The notes: generated by a model not told the origin, from the sequence alone. Positions 1 through 8,936 are shown, counted from the first letter of the stretch. The stretch is DNA of 40,017 nucleotides from CAZQYC01 sp964597495 (GCA_964597495.1 CAZQYC010000035.1:1-40017), one strand, 5' to 3'. Translations and numbers: made by a program.

Positions 1-486
1 CACGCGCGGACCGTCGGCAAACCGAATGCGCGCCGGCATTTCCGCAACAGGATAGTCACCACCCACTGCGAATAGTGCGACCACCGCTGCTGCAACGCAG
101 ATAAGAATCGCCGCACCTTGCGGTGTGCGAATCAGCGGCTTCGGTACGCGATCACCGGTGAGCCAACGTCGCGTCCAGGGGGCGATGAACCACAGACCAA
201 GTACCGCAAGCGTAACGATGCGCGGCGTCAGTGCCCAGAAATCCAGGCTCACTTCCCACAAACCCCACAGCACCGTGCCGGCCAGCAGCGCGCCATAGAT
301 CGAGGAACTTAAATGATTGCCGCGCCACAGCTGCACGCCCGATGTCGCAAGCAGGATGCCCGCAATCACGTAGTACCAAGAACCGTCGTTCAAGATCAGC
401 ACCGCGCCACCGGCGATAAAACCGCCTGCGATCGACACCAGCAGTGCGGCAAAGATGCGCTGCGAGAGAACCGAAGCTATAGTCAT
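1..486 (-). CDS. Membrane-bound PQQ-dependent glucose/quinate-type dehydrogenase, N-terminal membrane domain (partial)
   Basis: The first 162 codons of a gene that runs off the left edge. The start is the ATG at 486, with a GGGGG ribosome site just upstream. The protein shows about five hydrophobic helices and the signatures of the quinoprotein glucose dehydrogenase membrane domain: GSWYYVIAG near residue 35, YGALLAGTVLWGLWEV near 64 and DFWALTPR directly after. In the family this domain anchors the enzyme and hands electrons to ubiquinone, while the missing C-terminal propeller would bind PQQ and oxidise an aldose or quinate in the periplasm. Substrate cannot be judged without the propeller; Gcd is the closest match I recall. 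It is divergent from the dioxygenase gene at 582, sharing a 95-base promoter region. Confidence 0.8.
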   Translation of the reverse strand, partial: MTIASVLSQRIFAALLVSIAGGFIAGGAVLILNDGSWYYVIAGILLATSGVQLWRGNHLSSSIYGALLAGTVLWGLWEVSLDFWALTPRIVTLAVLGLWFIAPWTRRWLTGDRVPKPLIRTPQGAAILICVAAAVVALFAVGGDYPVAEMPARIRFADGPRV

Positions 487-581
487 GCAGAACCCCCAAA
501 AGATGCGCTAGGCTAAGTCTTGTAATGAATCAAGCGCCATTCAGACCGAAATCAACTCGCGACAGCATAGCGTAAACGACC

Positions 582-1424
582 ATGAATGCCGATTTGTCCT
601 TGCCACCGATTACGACGGACTTGGAACAAGCCAAGCGCGATTTGGATCATTACGGCCTGGCACGCATCGGCGCCGCGCTCAATGCGGATGACCTTAAAAC
701 GGCGCGTGCTCGACTCGAAGAACAGGCAGATGCGGAAGTAGCCAGCGGACGTTCGTTTCATGATGGCTCCGGCGACCGGGAGCGGATAGGCGGACCCAAC
801 CAACGAGTGTGGAATTTGATAAACAAGGGCGAGGTCTTTCGTCGCATCGCCGTTGCACCGCACATGCTCGCACTCGTGCGTTACCTATTGGGAAAAGACA
901 TCCTGCTATCGTCGATGACCGCCAATATCGCTCGCAACGGCGGCAAGCCGATGGCCATCCATACCGATCAAAACTACATACCGGCGGAAACTCCCTATCC
1001 CATGGTCTGCGATATTGCTTGGATGCTGTCCGATTTCACGGAAGACAACGGCGCGACGCGCGTGATTCCCGGCAGCCATAAAGCAGGACGCATTCCGAAT
1101 TCCGGCGAGTCGCCTCCGACCGTTGCGGCAACCGGCCCGGCCGGCACGGCGCTGATCTTTGACGGCCGCTTGTGGCATGGAACCGGGGCTAACGTCACTG
1201 GTCACTCGCGGTTCGGAATGTTCACTTACTACTGCCGCGCGTTTGTCAGGCAGCAAGAGAATTTCGCGCTATCGGTCGCACCGAACGTGTTGCAGCAATG
1301 TTCTCCCGAATTGCTGTCGCTGCTGGGCTTTCAAGTTTGGCACACGCTGGGAATGGTCGAAGGCACACTGCATGGCACGATCAATCGCCGGCCCGCCACT
1401 TTCTCTTCGGAGCTGCGTAAGTAA
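582..1424 (+). CDS. Phytanoyl-CoA dioxygenase (PhyH) family Fe(II)/2-oxoglutarate oxygenase
   Basis: A 280-residue protein of the usual length for bacterial PhyH-like oxygenases. The iron triad is visible: H127 and D129 in the sequence AIHTDQ, and H199 in LWHGTG. R210 follows and would bind 2-oxoglutarate. The segment DNGATRVIPGSH (about 155-166) is the typical family stretch before the distal histidine. The enzyme is expected to be cytoplasmic and to hydroxylate a small substrate, which the sequence does not reveal. It is divergent from the PQQ dehydrogenase and is followed 155 bases later by a secreted hydrolase; no shared pathway is evident. The start ATG at 582 is the first in the frame after the divergent promoter gap. 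Confidence 0.85.
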   Translation: MNADLSLPPITTDLEQAKRDLDHYGLARIGAALNADDLKTARARLEEQADAEVASGRSFHDGSGDRERIGGPNQRVWNLINKGEVFRRIAVAPHMLALVRYLLGKDILLSSMTANIARNGGKPMAIHTDQNYIPAETPYPMVCDIAWMLSDFTEDNGATRVIPGSHKAGRIPNSGESPPTVAATGPAGTALIFDGRLWHGTGANVTGHSRFGMFTYYCRAFVRQQENFALSVAPNVLQQCSPELLSLLGFQVWHTLGMVEGTLHGTINRRPATFSSELRK

Positions 1425-1579
1425 GTAGTGTTGCTGGGCGACATTGAACGGCTCTGCATTAAGCGCTGCAAACGAAATCTTCACACTGCCCAACGTGCCA
1501 ACGTTTGCAATCTCGGAACAGAAAACTTAGCCTTCGCCCCCGGCGGTATTAGGCGGTATATGTGTTGGGGGGATTTTCC

Positions 1580-2617
1580 ATGAGTCTGCGATTCTTCAAT
1601 GTAGCGACCTGTCTTCTGACGACATCCATGATTTCACTTTCATCCTTGGCGCAACAAACCAGCTCAACAACCACCCCCCCTGCGCGCCAGCCCGATCCGG
1701 CGCGCATCGTGCAGCAAATCCGCGCCGCGGACTACGCGGTACCCGAAGGAATCGATTTCCGATCGGTAACCATCATGTCCGACGGGATCCGGTTGCACGG
1801 CGAAGTGTTCACGCCCAAAGGAATTAAAGCAGGACAGAAGCTGCCCGGTGTTGTCATGGCTCATGGCTGGGGCGGCGTAGCGGCCGGTCTGCGCCGAGAC
1901 GCTGCCGACATTTCACGCGCCGGTTACTTCGTCTTGATCTTCGACTATCGCGGCTGGGGCGAGAGCGGCTCGCCGGTCGTGTTGGTCGAGCCGGAAGCGC
2001 CGAACACCCCCGGAAAAGCGGAACCTTTCACCGCACGTGTCCAGCCATTGCGCGAATACATCAATCCACTCGAACAGGCCGAGGACTGGTTTTCGGCGCT
2101 TGACTGGATCATGGGCGAACCGCAAGTCGATGCGAACCGCGTGGGAATACGCGGGTCCAGTTATTCGGGCGGCCACGTCGTATACATAGCCGCCAACGAT
2201 CACCGCGTGAAAGCCGTCGTGAGTCAAGTGGGCGGATTCAGCTCGCGCCCGGCACCCGGCTATGAGCAACCCGGCCGAGACACCGCCACCAAAATGGCAC
2301 GTGGAGAAATCGGATATCCGGCGCCGCGCGCCTCGGCAATCATGGGCTTGATCGGAACGCCCATTGGGCACAAAGGCGAACGCTATGCTCCGGTCGACGA
2401 GGCCTCCAAAGTGACGGCACCGACGCTGATTATTCTGGTGGAAAACGAAGAGTACGGCGGCAATCCCACTGCTTTGAAAGCCTACGAAAGCATTACGGCG
2501 CCCAAAGAACTTCAGATCCTGCCGAAGGTCACCCACTATGCCGTCTACTCCACCGAGCGTGATACGGTCATCAAGAAGGCCATCGAGTGGTTCGATAAAT
2601 ACTTGAAGGCGAAGTAG
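1580..2617 (+). CDS. Secreted alpha/beta hydrolase (dienelactone-hydrolase/S15-like)
   Basis: I chose the ATG at 1580 because a GGGGGGA ribosome site lies about 8 bases upstream; the GTG at 1562 would include that site inside the gene. The product has 345 residues with a signal peptide (about 1-24, ending ...SSLAQQ). The alpha/beta hydrolase core shows the oxyanion segment MAHGWGG (93-99), FDYRGWGESG (121-130) and a nucleophile elbow GSSYSGG (192-198) with S194 the likely nucleophile. E288-E291 and H319 are candidates for the rest of the triad. Such proteins are periplasmic or outer-membrane esterases or peptidases; the substrate is unknown. It ends against the convergent FHA gene, with a hairpin between them. 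Confidence 0.8.
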   Translation: MSLRFFNVATCLLTTSMISLSSLAQQTSSTTTPPARQPDPARIVQQIRAADYAVPEGIDFRSVTIMSDGIRLHGEVFTPKGIKAGQKLPGVVMAHGWGGVAAGLRRDAADISRAGYFVLIFDYRGWGESGSPVVLVEPEAPNTPGKAEPFTARVQPLREYINPLEQAEDWFSALDWIMGEPQVDANRVGIRGSSYSGGHVVYIAANDHRVKAVVSQVGGFSSRPAPGYEQPGRDTATKMARGEIGYPAPRASAIMGLIGTPIGHKGERYAPVDEASKVTAPTLIILVENEEYGGNPTALKAYESITAPKELQILPKVTHYAVYSTERDTVIKKAIEWFDKYLKAK

Positions 2618-2640
2618 CGCGCCTCCCTATCGACAATAGC

Positions 2641-2693
2641 GCGCAGCGGAAAGCATCGACTCATTCCTCCGGAGATCGATGCCGACGCTGCGC
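2641..2693. terminator. Long hairpin between convergent genes, probable bidirectional terminator
   Basis: Two nested inverted repeats face each other. The outer arms are gcgcagcg (2641-2648) and cgctgcgc (2686-2693); the inner arms are gcatcga (2653-2659) and tcgatgc (2676-2682). It fills the gap between the hydrolase stop at 2617 and the FHA stop at 2694. There is no clear T-run, so its strength is uncertain. Confidence 0.5.
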
Positions 2694-3458
2694 CTACTTG
2701 GGCTTTGCCTTGTTCCCCGGCTCATGCTCCGAGTTGGATTTGGATCTCGATTTTGGCGCCGACGTAAATATCACAGAGTCGTCTAACAGAGCATGGGTCT
2801 CGTCCATGGACCTATCTTCGAGTTCGCCCAAAGGCACGCTGGCAGCCAGCCTAAATTTAACGCTTCCAATCGCGACCACGTCGCTGTCGCGAATCATCTG
2901 ACGGGATATACGCTGACCGTTCACGCTGCAGCCGTTCGTGCTGTGCAGATCGATGAGATAGACCCCGTCCGCTGCCACGACAATGCGGGAATGGTAGCGA
3001 CTCACGGAGGTGGAATTGATCGCTATATCGTTCCCGGTTGCTCTGCCGAGCGTCGTCGTGGCCTTGGTAATTCGATGACGCACTCCAGGCTCGTCCAACG
3101 AATCCAACACCATGCCCATTGCAGCGAGTCGCCCGTTCGGATTTGCCAAGTTCTGATGTCTCACTTCCTGGTTGATGGCATTCAGCGTGTTGTCGTTCTC
3201 CGTGCACAGCTCCTCCAATTGAGCGATGCGCGCATCACGCAATCGCAGTGCCTGTTGCATGGCGTTTACTTGTTCCTCCTTCGCATCCAGCTGCCGACGC
3301 AGTGCGTCCGCACGTTCATTGGCTTGTTCGTATTGCGCCCGAGCTGCCTCGGTTTGTCCGATGGCCGCGGTGATTAAAGCCTCGCGTTCGGCAAGCTTTT
3401 GCTCCGCTTTCTCGAGCGCGACCGTCAATTCGTTGTTACGTGGATCGTCTTTTTTCAT
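2694..3458 (-). CDS. FHA-domain protein with N-terminal coiled coil
   Basis: A 254-residue protein. Residues about 8-105 are rich in A, E, Q, R and L in heptad-like spacing and predict a long coiled coil. Residues about 125-205 form a forkhead-associated domain, which binds phosphothreonine peptides: TLGR (136-139), S-x-S-R-Y-H-S (151-157) and STNG (173-176) are the signature positions. The C-terminal tail is charged and ends in KAKPK. There is no signal peptide, so it should act in the cytoplasm, probably tethering a Ser/Thr-phosphorylated partner. No kinase or phosphatase gene is in the window. I chose the ATG at 3458; a TTG three codons earlier is possible. Confidence 0.82.
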   Translation of the reverse strand: MKKDDPRNNELTVALEKAEQKLAEREALITAAIGQTEAARAQYEQANERADALRRQLDAKEEQVNAMQQALRLRDARIAQLEELCTENDNTLNAINQEVRHQNLANPNGRLAAMGMVLDSLDEPGVRHRITKATTTLGRATGNDIAINSTSVSRYHSRIVVAADGVYLIDLHSTNGCSVNGQRISRQMIRDSDVVAIGSVKFRLAASVPLGELEDRSMDETHALLDDSVIFTSAPKSRSKSNSEHEPGNKAKPK

Positions 3459-3883
3459 GGGTCTCAAGATATCGAGTAAGTTGATCCTAAAAATTTCGCC
3501 GTCTTGCCACTTGCTTGATCAACGCCGCCTGATCAAACGTGTCGGTGCATGGACAACGTCGACGTCCGGTAACGGTCACGTTTAGACGAATAGGGTTAAA
3601 TCAGCCGCTCCCTGAAAGTGGACAGACCGTGGTCGCATTCGTACGGCATCAGCCTCACGTACTGCACGACGCCATGCGGCGGCTGATGCGTAATTTTTTG
3701 TCTCGAACCCTTGTGTCGCACCCGACGACTAAAAGCGATCCGCCTCTGCACAGACTGTCGCAGAGAATTATTTTCCTCGTCGCCGCTCACCCAGGGCAGC
3801 CATAGTCGGGTTTTCTTACAGTAATCAGCCAAGAGCATCCATCGGCACTCGCTAACCACTTGACTAAATGCGGGTTTCAGCAA
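3459..3883. other. Intergenic region without a recognisable gene
   Basis: About 425 bases between the divergent FHA gene and the PEP-CTERM gene. A 95-codon frame lies on the minus strand (3596-3883), but it has no recognisable domain, no ribosome site and an Arg-rich, shadow-like composition. The right end holds the promoter of the PEP-CTERM gene. Confidence 0.5.
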
Positions 3884-3899
3884 TGGCTCAAAATTTGCT
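3884..3899 (+). promoter_or_regulatory. Sigma-54 (RpoN)-type promoter of a PEP-CTERM gene
   Basis: The sequence TGGCTCAAAATTTGCT fits the -24/-12 consensus TGGCAC-N5-TTGCW: GG and GC are separated by exactly ten bases and the -12 half is perfect. Transcription would start near 3910, about 30 bases before the ATG at 3941, leaving room for the AAGGAG ribosome site. Published work links PEP-CTERM genes to RpoN control through PrsK/PrsR; that link is from memory of the family, not from this sequence. Confidence 0.6.
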
Positions 3900-3940
3900 C
3901 AGCTTGAAAGTCGGTCACCCACATTTCAAGGAGTCAACTC

Positions 3941-4849
3941 ATGAGCAAGATGAAGATGGTAAGGATAGCGGCGGCTGCCTGCACGCTCGCAACGTCGATG
4001 AGCGCCAGTGCCTCGCAAATATTGTTCGCACAAGTCGCTCAAGGCGGATCCTTTTACGTAGCAGACGGCAATCGGCTCGCGCAATTTCTAACGAACGCGG
4101 GACACACCGTCACCACGCGATATTTGGATCTAGGCGTCTACAACGACTACTCGAGCTTCGACGATATTTTCGTTTACGACCTTTCCGCGCTGACAGATAT
4201 GTCGGCTAATCAAATGGCGAACTACGCCGGCATCGCCAACTGGTACAACGCCCGCGCCGATAAGAATCTAATCCTCGACGGCCGCATCATTTCCTCCGAC
4301 GTATTTTGGACCAATGCGAACGGCATGTCGTCGGAGCAAAGTTGGATTCAGAACTACGCGACCCAGCTTGATTTACGCGGCGGCGGATTGGTGCTCGGCA
4401 CCGATCACAACGTTTACCAGTCGGGCATCAACCAAATCAACGGCCTAATCGGCGTCGGTGCGTTTTCGGGATTCTTCGGTACTTACCCAACTTCTCAGGC
4501 GGTTGTCGATACGCTTTCGCCTCTCTTTGTCGGCGGTTTGGACAATTGCCGGAGCGATGCCACGCAAAAATGCATCAATGACAACTCGACGACCGGCTTC
4601 GTAGCGACCGGCTTGCAAGCCAACGGTCAAACGCTAACGCCTGTCGCCTATCATGGGTTGGCATTGAATGCCTGGGATCAGGCGGCCGTCTCCTCCACCT
4701 TCGGCAGCAGAACGTTCGGTACCTGCGGCAATCCAGGCCAACCGCCCTGCGACGTTTCCGTACCGGAACCCGCGACACCCGCACTTGTCGGTTTGGGATT
4801 GCTCGGCATCGGTCTTTATCGAAGACGAGCCGTGCACGCGAAGCGTTAA
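3941..4849 (+). CDS. PEP-CTERM sorting-domain protein
   Basis: A 302-residue secreted protein preceded by a good AAGGAG site. It has a signal peptide (about 1-25, ending SASAS). The C-terminal tripartite sorting signal is VPEP, then the hydrophobic helix ATPALVGLGLLGIGLY, then the basic tail RRRAVHAKR. Exosortase recognises this signal at the inner membrane and the protein is then displayed or released, usually with exopolysaccharide. The body (25-270) resembles a DUF4350/GATase-like fold in being alpha/beta with segments such as FLTNAGHTVTTRYLDL, but I do not recognise a family with confidence. Two Cys pairs near the C-terminus (NCRSDATQKC and TCGNPGQPPC) may form disulfides. No exosortase gene is in the window. 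Confidence 0.88.
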   Translation: MSKMKMVRIAAAACTLATSMSASASQILFAQVAQGGSFYVADGNRLAQFLTNAGHTVTTRYLDLGVYNDYSSFDDIFVYDLSALTDMSANQMANYAGIANWYNARADKNLILDGRIISSDVFWTNANGMSSEQSWIQNYATQLDLRGGGLVLGTDHNVYQSGINQINGLIGVGAFSGFFGTYPTSQAVVDTLSPLFVGGLDNCRSDATQKCINDNSTTGFVATGLQANGQTLTPVAYHGLALNAWDQAAVSSTFGSRTFGTCGNPGQPPCDVSVPEPATPALVGLGLLGIGLYRRRAVHAKR

Positions 4850-4914
4850 CCCATCGGATGATCGAACTTCATTGACCGAGCCGGTCACAGCATGACCGGC
4901 TCGGCGCTGACGGG

Positions 4915-5050
4915 CGGTGGAAACCTCTGCAACTCGATGTCCTAGGCCAAGCGCGCCGAGAACAGCCGAGTAGAAACGCTTGCTGGCTTCGAGATTCGAC
5001 ACATGCAGATGCACGTGATCGATCAACCTGCCTCGATGAAACTCATGATA
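4915..5050 (-). pseudogene. Remnant of a VOC/glyoxalase-family gene (N-terminal piece)
   Basis: On the minus strand, the codons between about 5026 and 4922 read LIDHVHLHVSNLEASKRFYS followed by AVLGALGLGHRVAEV. This is the typical first beta-alpha unit of vicinal-oxygen-chelate proteins: I-D-H-V-x-L-x-V, then S-x-x-F-Y-x-x-V-L-x-x-L-G. The similarity stops there, the rest of the domain is absent, and no proper start with a ribosome site is visible, so I read it as a 3'-truncated remnant. The rest of the gap from 4850 to 5164 shows nothing else. Confidence 0.55.
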
Positions 5051-5164
5051 CTTCTCCTTGCGGGTGTTCACACGAAGTAGACGCACGAAGAATCGAAGAC
5101 GTTCCTCGATGCGCGGCGAGATTTGCACTGCCCCGCCGATCTTCGGAAATCCCGTCATTGCCGA

Positions 5165-6964
5165 TCAACGGCGGCGTGGGGCATCCGCTTCCGTAACTCG
5201 GTATTGAACGGAGCCCACGTGCAGAAGTTTCCATTCCGGAATTTCCGCGCTGACATTGCCGGCTTTCACGCTCTCCAGCATCGACCCTTGATTGGAACCC
5301 TGTCCGTACTCGTGATGCGCGCGACCGACCAGTTCCCACTCGTCGCCAATACGTTTGTAAACATCGCCGCCATGCTCTTGCAGCAAAACAAACTCTTCCA
5401 CGTCGTCTCCCTGGAGATCGACAAATACGCCGACCCACGCTCCCTCTTTCCGAAAGCCGGAGTTATTTATTCCGGAACCACTAACGACCTCGACAATCCT
5501 TGCGCGAAGTTTCGCATCGATTTCATGATTTGCAGGTGAGGTCACGAGACTGTCGAAAATGTCGCCGGCCTCGATCGGTATTGATTCCCAGCGGTCTGCC
5601 AACTTAAGAGTCGCCAGCGATGCCTTGCGAAGGCGACCTGCCTCCGGATGATCTTGCAGAACCGATAACTCCCTCAACCTCTCCACTCCATAGCGACCGG
5701 ACTTAAAACGCAAATAACGGAGCGACGATTCGGAGTTGAGATCGGATCTCTCAACCGCGGACGCGGCAACCGACGTTCGATACTGGCTATTCGCCGCCAA
5801 TCGGTACGGCGATAGAACAGGTGTCAATGTAGCGGCAATGGTTGCAATGAGCGCAAGCGCGACCATCACGTTCACGCGGCCGACCCAACCAAGCCACTGC
5901 CCCTTCCTCACTGCCGCCAGCGAATATCCGACCGCATACGAACATGCCGTTCCGGCGACAACGAAAGCCCACACTCGCTCGACCGTAATGCCGTATCGCT
6001 GAGCGCGAACTACCAGTGCATAAAGCGCCGTGCAAGACACGATGATCGTCAAGGGAATGACGCATCGTAGCGCGACCGCAATTAAGCCAGGATACGGCCG
6101 CTTGGCACGACCGTCGCGATAGGCCGCGTTGATTAACAGCACCATGACCGCAACCAGCCATAAGAGCCATACGGCGCCGATCGCTTTTTCACCGCTGAAG
6201 ACCAGGCCCGGCAGCTTAAACACCAACGCGACGGTGAAAAGAGCGAGAATGAAGCCGGCGACGATCGCCAGCCATTTTAGAACGCTGAGCAACTGCTCTA
6301 GAATCGCAGCGGTGAGTCGCTCGACGGAACCGATGAGATGCAATGCGATGCCGAAAGCAAGCGTGGTGACCGGATAAACGAAAATCGGCTCTACGAATAG
6401 ATCCTTGAAGAAACCGATACCGAGCATGTGAAACAGCGCCGCCCACAGAGCCAGCAACAGCCAGAAGAGGCCGGTAAACAAAGCAGCCTCGGCCAACATG
6501 AGCTTATTGCGCCAAGCCGTCGTGAAGATAAGCGTGTATCCACCGGCCCAGGCACCCGTGGAAAGGCGGACTTGAATGAACGGCAGGATGAGCAGCCAGA
6601 GCAACCCCATGATGAAGGCCGTGGAGCCGAAGCTCTCCGAATCGACAAACCTCACCGACTCCGCTGCGTGAACAACGCGCCCGTAGTGCCACCCGAAATA
6701 GAAATACGCGACCAGCACTACGCCGACTATCGGCCATAGCGCTTTGGCTTTGGCGTGCTCGCACAACATCTGAATCGTTAACGGGCCAAACATCGCTAGC
6801 GAATAGAGCGCGGCCAGCCAACCTAAATCCGTGGCGGGCCAACTCGAACTCTTGATGCACTGATGCAACCCATAGAGCGCCCATCCTTGAATGACCGCCG
6901 CGACAAGGATGATGGGCAATCCGTTTCTATCGATAGTAAACCGAATGTTGGCTATGTCTCTCAT
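5165..6964 (-). CDS. DUF4153-family polytopic membrane protein
   Basis: A 599-residue protein. The first 390 residues hold about ten or more hydrophobic helices, and the last 200 are hydrophilic. The helix-flanked stretch VRAQRYGITVERVWA (319-333) is the hallmark of DUF4153. The soluble tail (about 400-599) probably lies outside the membrane; its segment GAWVGVFVDLQGDDVEEFVLL looks like a folded beta region, a common tail in this family. The biochemical function of DUF4153 proteins is not established. The start ATG at 6964 follows an AGAGG-like site. Its neighbours (VOC remnant and zinc-ribbon remnant) say nothing about its role. Confidence 0.75.
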   Translation of the reverse strand: MRDIANIRFTIDRNGLPIILVAAVIQGWALYGLHQCIKSSSWPATDLGWLAALYSLAMFGPLTIQMLCEHAKAKALWPIVGVVLVAYFYFGWHYGRVVHAAESVRFVDSESFGSTAFIMGLLWLLILPFIQVRLSTGAWAGGYTLIFTTAWRNKLMLAEAALFTGLFWLLLALWAALFHMLGIGFFKDLFVEPIFVYPVTTLAFGIALHLIGSVERLTAAILEQLLSVLKWLAIVAGFILALFTVALVFKLPGLVFSGEKAIGAVWLLWLVAVMVLLINAAYRDGRAKRPYPGLIAVALRCVIPLTIIVSCTALYALVVRAQRYGITVERVWAFVVAGTACSYAVGYSLAAVRKGQWLGWVGRVNVMVALALIATIAATLTPVLSPYRLAANSQYRTSVAASAVERSDLNSESSLRYLRFKSGRYGVERLRELSVLQDHPEAGRLRKASLATLKLADRWESIPIEAGDIFDSLVTSPANHEIDAKLRARIVEVVSGSGINNSGFRKEGAWVGVFVDLQGDDVEEFVLLQEHGGDVYKRIGDEWELVGRAHHEYGQGSNQGSMLESVKAGNVSAEIPEWKLLHVGSVQYRVTEADAPRRR

Positions 6965-7094
6965 CGCCTCTTCTCCGCAGACCGTAAACTCCGTAACTGT
7001 GACGGATGATTATGGCGAAGAGCATGCCGAATGGTGATTGTTTATGGGGCGCTCACGGATCTGAGAGAAGCTTCGATGGAACCAAAGGCACATC

Positions 7095-7222
7095 CTAGGA
7101 ATTTTGCCGGCTTCGAGCCACCCGCACAGACAATTTCTGACACCGCTCGCAGAAAAACCGCGCCTCTGCGTTCGGCCGAGCCTGCCTTTGCTGAAGGGAA
7201 TCTCACAGCGTGGACAAGCCGA
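7095..7222 (-). pseudogene. Frameshifted small zinc-ribbon gene
   Basis: Reading leftward from 7222, one frame gives SACPRCEIPFSKGRLGRT with a C-x2-C knuckle. After a run of five A on the plus strand (7153-7157) the matching continuation is in another frame: FFCERCQKLSVRVARS, then a stop at 7095. One extra base in the A-run would join the two halves into a CPRC...CERC zinc ribbon of about 40 residues. No in-frame ATG is visible upstream. It may be a pseudogene or a homopolymer sequencing error. The rest of the 6965-7307 gap shows no other gene. Confidence 0.4.
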
Positions 7223-7307
7223 CTTAGTATGAAACCGAAGACCGGTTGCGTAGTGGTATCCCGCCGTGATGCCCGTCCCGAGTAGGCCACAAGGAGGCCG
7301 TCGCGAA

Positions 7308-8936
7308 CTATAAATTGAAACCCGGAGATCCACGTTCCTGCGGCGGCAGTTTCATGCAGGCCTGCTGCCAATGGAGTTTGCAGGCGGCGCGAAAGTCCTG
7401 CAGCGCTTCATTCGGGCGACCCAGCGCCTCATGCACGGCACCGCGCCCCATCAGCGAACGAGGATAGTTCGGCTTCAAACGCAAGGCCGCCTCGAAATCA
7501 TCGAACGCTTCTTGGTAGCGCTTCAGCTCGAACAGGCAAGCCGCTCGATCGTTGTACCCATAGGAATACGCTGGGTTTGCGGCAATCGCCTGCGAATACT
7601 CTTTTATTGCCAAGTCGTATTTGCTTTCGTTGTACAACGCTAACCCAAGGCTGTGGTGAATCCTCTCCACTCCGGTCAATCCGGATCGTCCCTCGACCAG
7701 GCGTTCGGCATCCGTCCAAAGAAGAAGCGGATGGGAGAAAGTCACCAACCGATCCCATGCAAGCGGAAACAAAAACAAGGGCACACCGACCAACAGAACC
7801 AGAAACATGCGCGGCTGCAACTTCGATTCCACGATCAGCAGCGCCGAGAGTGCGGGAGCGAGCCATAGGTAACTTCGATAGAGAACGAATGGCTCTTGAA
7901 TGCGAACCGTCGTCAATTCGGTGGCGAACAAGAGCCACGGCGCAAGCATTGCTATCCCAATCAAACCTTGCGAAGCACCTCGCAGGAGATAACGCGTTCC
8001 GACGATCGGCCATGCGACAAAGCCGGCCGCTCCGACAAGGTACGCCCAAGATCCGAACGGCTCGCGCATGTCCACGGACATCCAGGTTGGATTGGGCATG
8101 CCCCAAAGAAATAGATATTTGAAGAACAAAGCGCTTTGAGTCATGACACTCAGCAGCCACGGATGGGAGATATCGTTCGTATCCAACATCTGGGGCGCAT
8201 TGAACTCGTAGACAGCGCCGAGCGCGAACTTGACTTGGAAAACAACCGTTACTCCAACGATGAAGTAACAGACGAGTAACGGCGCCAATCTCCGCACTAG
8301 AGCAGCGTGGTTTTGTAGCCCGCCATGCGTTTGCCACCACCATATCGACAACACGGCGCTGACAGCCGGCACCATCACCGCAGTTTCCTTGCTCCAGACC
8401 GACAACGCATAGGCGACTAACGATATCCACCACCAGCGGTCTTGATTCGTCCGCAACGCACGCAGCACGGATATCCACGACAGCAATGCGAACAAAGTCG
8501 CCATGACGATCGTGCGCTGTATGAGATAGGCGGCGCCGTAAACAGCGGCCGGATGCAAAACGAAAATTAACGCGGCCAATAGCCCGGAAGCCGATCCAGT
8601 GCCGACACTACGATCTTCCTGCCCCGAAGGAATGGCCCGCAGCAACTCGAAAAGAAAGAAATAGAGAGCGACTCCGACGGATACGTGCAGCAACAAACTA
8701 ACAAGTCGGAAACTCGCCAAGCTGTCGCTTCCCCATTTCACGTTCAGCGCCAACGTGGCATACGCCAAGCCGCGCACATGGACTCCCAACGAACTCAGGA
8801 GTGCTTGCGATTTGACCTGAAGGAAGAAAGGAATGTCGTCGAAAAGCAGGGGACTGTGCAAAAATCCGCCGTATAACAGCGCAGTGCACAGCAAAATGAC
8901 CAGGGCGGCGATGTAAGGACGTTGCACGAATTGCAT
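7308..8936 (-). CDS. GT-C-type membrane glycosyltransferase-like protein with C-terminal TPR repeats
   Basis: A 542-residue protein. Residues 1-420 contain about ten membrane helices with an early acidic loop FDD (32-34), as in GT-C enzymes. LHPAAVYGAAYLIQR (127-141) is the typical segment of TMTC/PMT-like bacterial proteins. Residues about 430-535 form three tetratricopeptide repeats (ALYNESKYDLAIKEYSQAI, then CLFELKRYQEAFDDFEAAL, then VHEALGRPNEALQDFRAAC). Proteins with this layout are often annotated as O-mannosyl/GlcNAc transferase-like, but activity is unproven. They are frequent in genomes with PEP-CTERM systems, where they are suspected of glycosylating surface proteins; that link is inference. 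The start at 8936 is the only ATG before the first helix. Confidence 0.75.
   Translation of the reverse strand: MQFVQRPYIAALVILLCTALLYGGFLHSPLLFDDIPFFLQVKSQALLSSLGVHVRGLAYATLALNVKWGSDSLASFRLVSLLLHVSVGVALYFFLFELLRAIPSGQEDRSVGTGSASGLLAALIFVLHPAAVYGAAYLIQRTIVMATLFALLSWISVLRALRTNQDRWWWISLVAYALSVWSKETAVMVPAVSAVLSIWWWQTHGGLQNHAALVRRLAPLLVCYFIVGVTVVFQVKFALGAVYEFNAPQMLDTNDISHPWLLSVMTQSALFFKYLFLWGMPNPTWMSVDMREPFGSWAYLVGAAGFVAWPIVGTRYLLRGASQGLIGIAMLAPWLLFATELTTVRIQEPFVLYRSYLWLAPALSALLIVESKLQPRMFLVLLVGVPLFLFPLAWDRLVTFSHPLLLWTDAERLVEGRSGLTGVERIHHSLGLALYNESKYDLAIKEYSQAIAANPAYSYGYNDRAACLFELKRYQEAFDDFEAALRLKPNYPRSLMGRGAVHEALGRPNEALQDFRAACKLHWQQACMKLPPQERGSPGFNL

Noticed and set aside
1913..2536. 207-codon minus-strand frame inside the hydrolase gene
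   Set aside because: Antisense shadow; the hydrolase motifs are on the plus strand.
3596..3883. 95-codon minus-strand frame before the first PEP-CTERM gene
   Set aside because: No domain, no ribosome site and Arg-rich; it ends exactly at the sigma-54-like site.
7498..8478. 326-codon frame on the minus strand inside the TPR gene
   Set aside because: Shadow frame with Arg/Cys/Ser-rich content; the TPR and membrane segments lie in the other frame.
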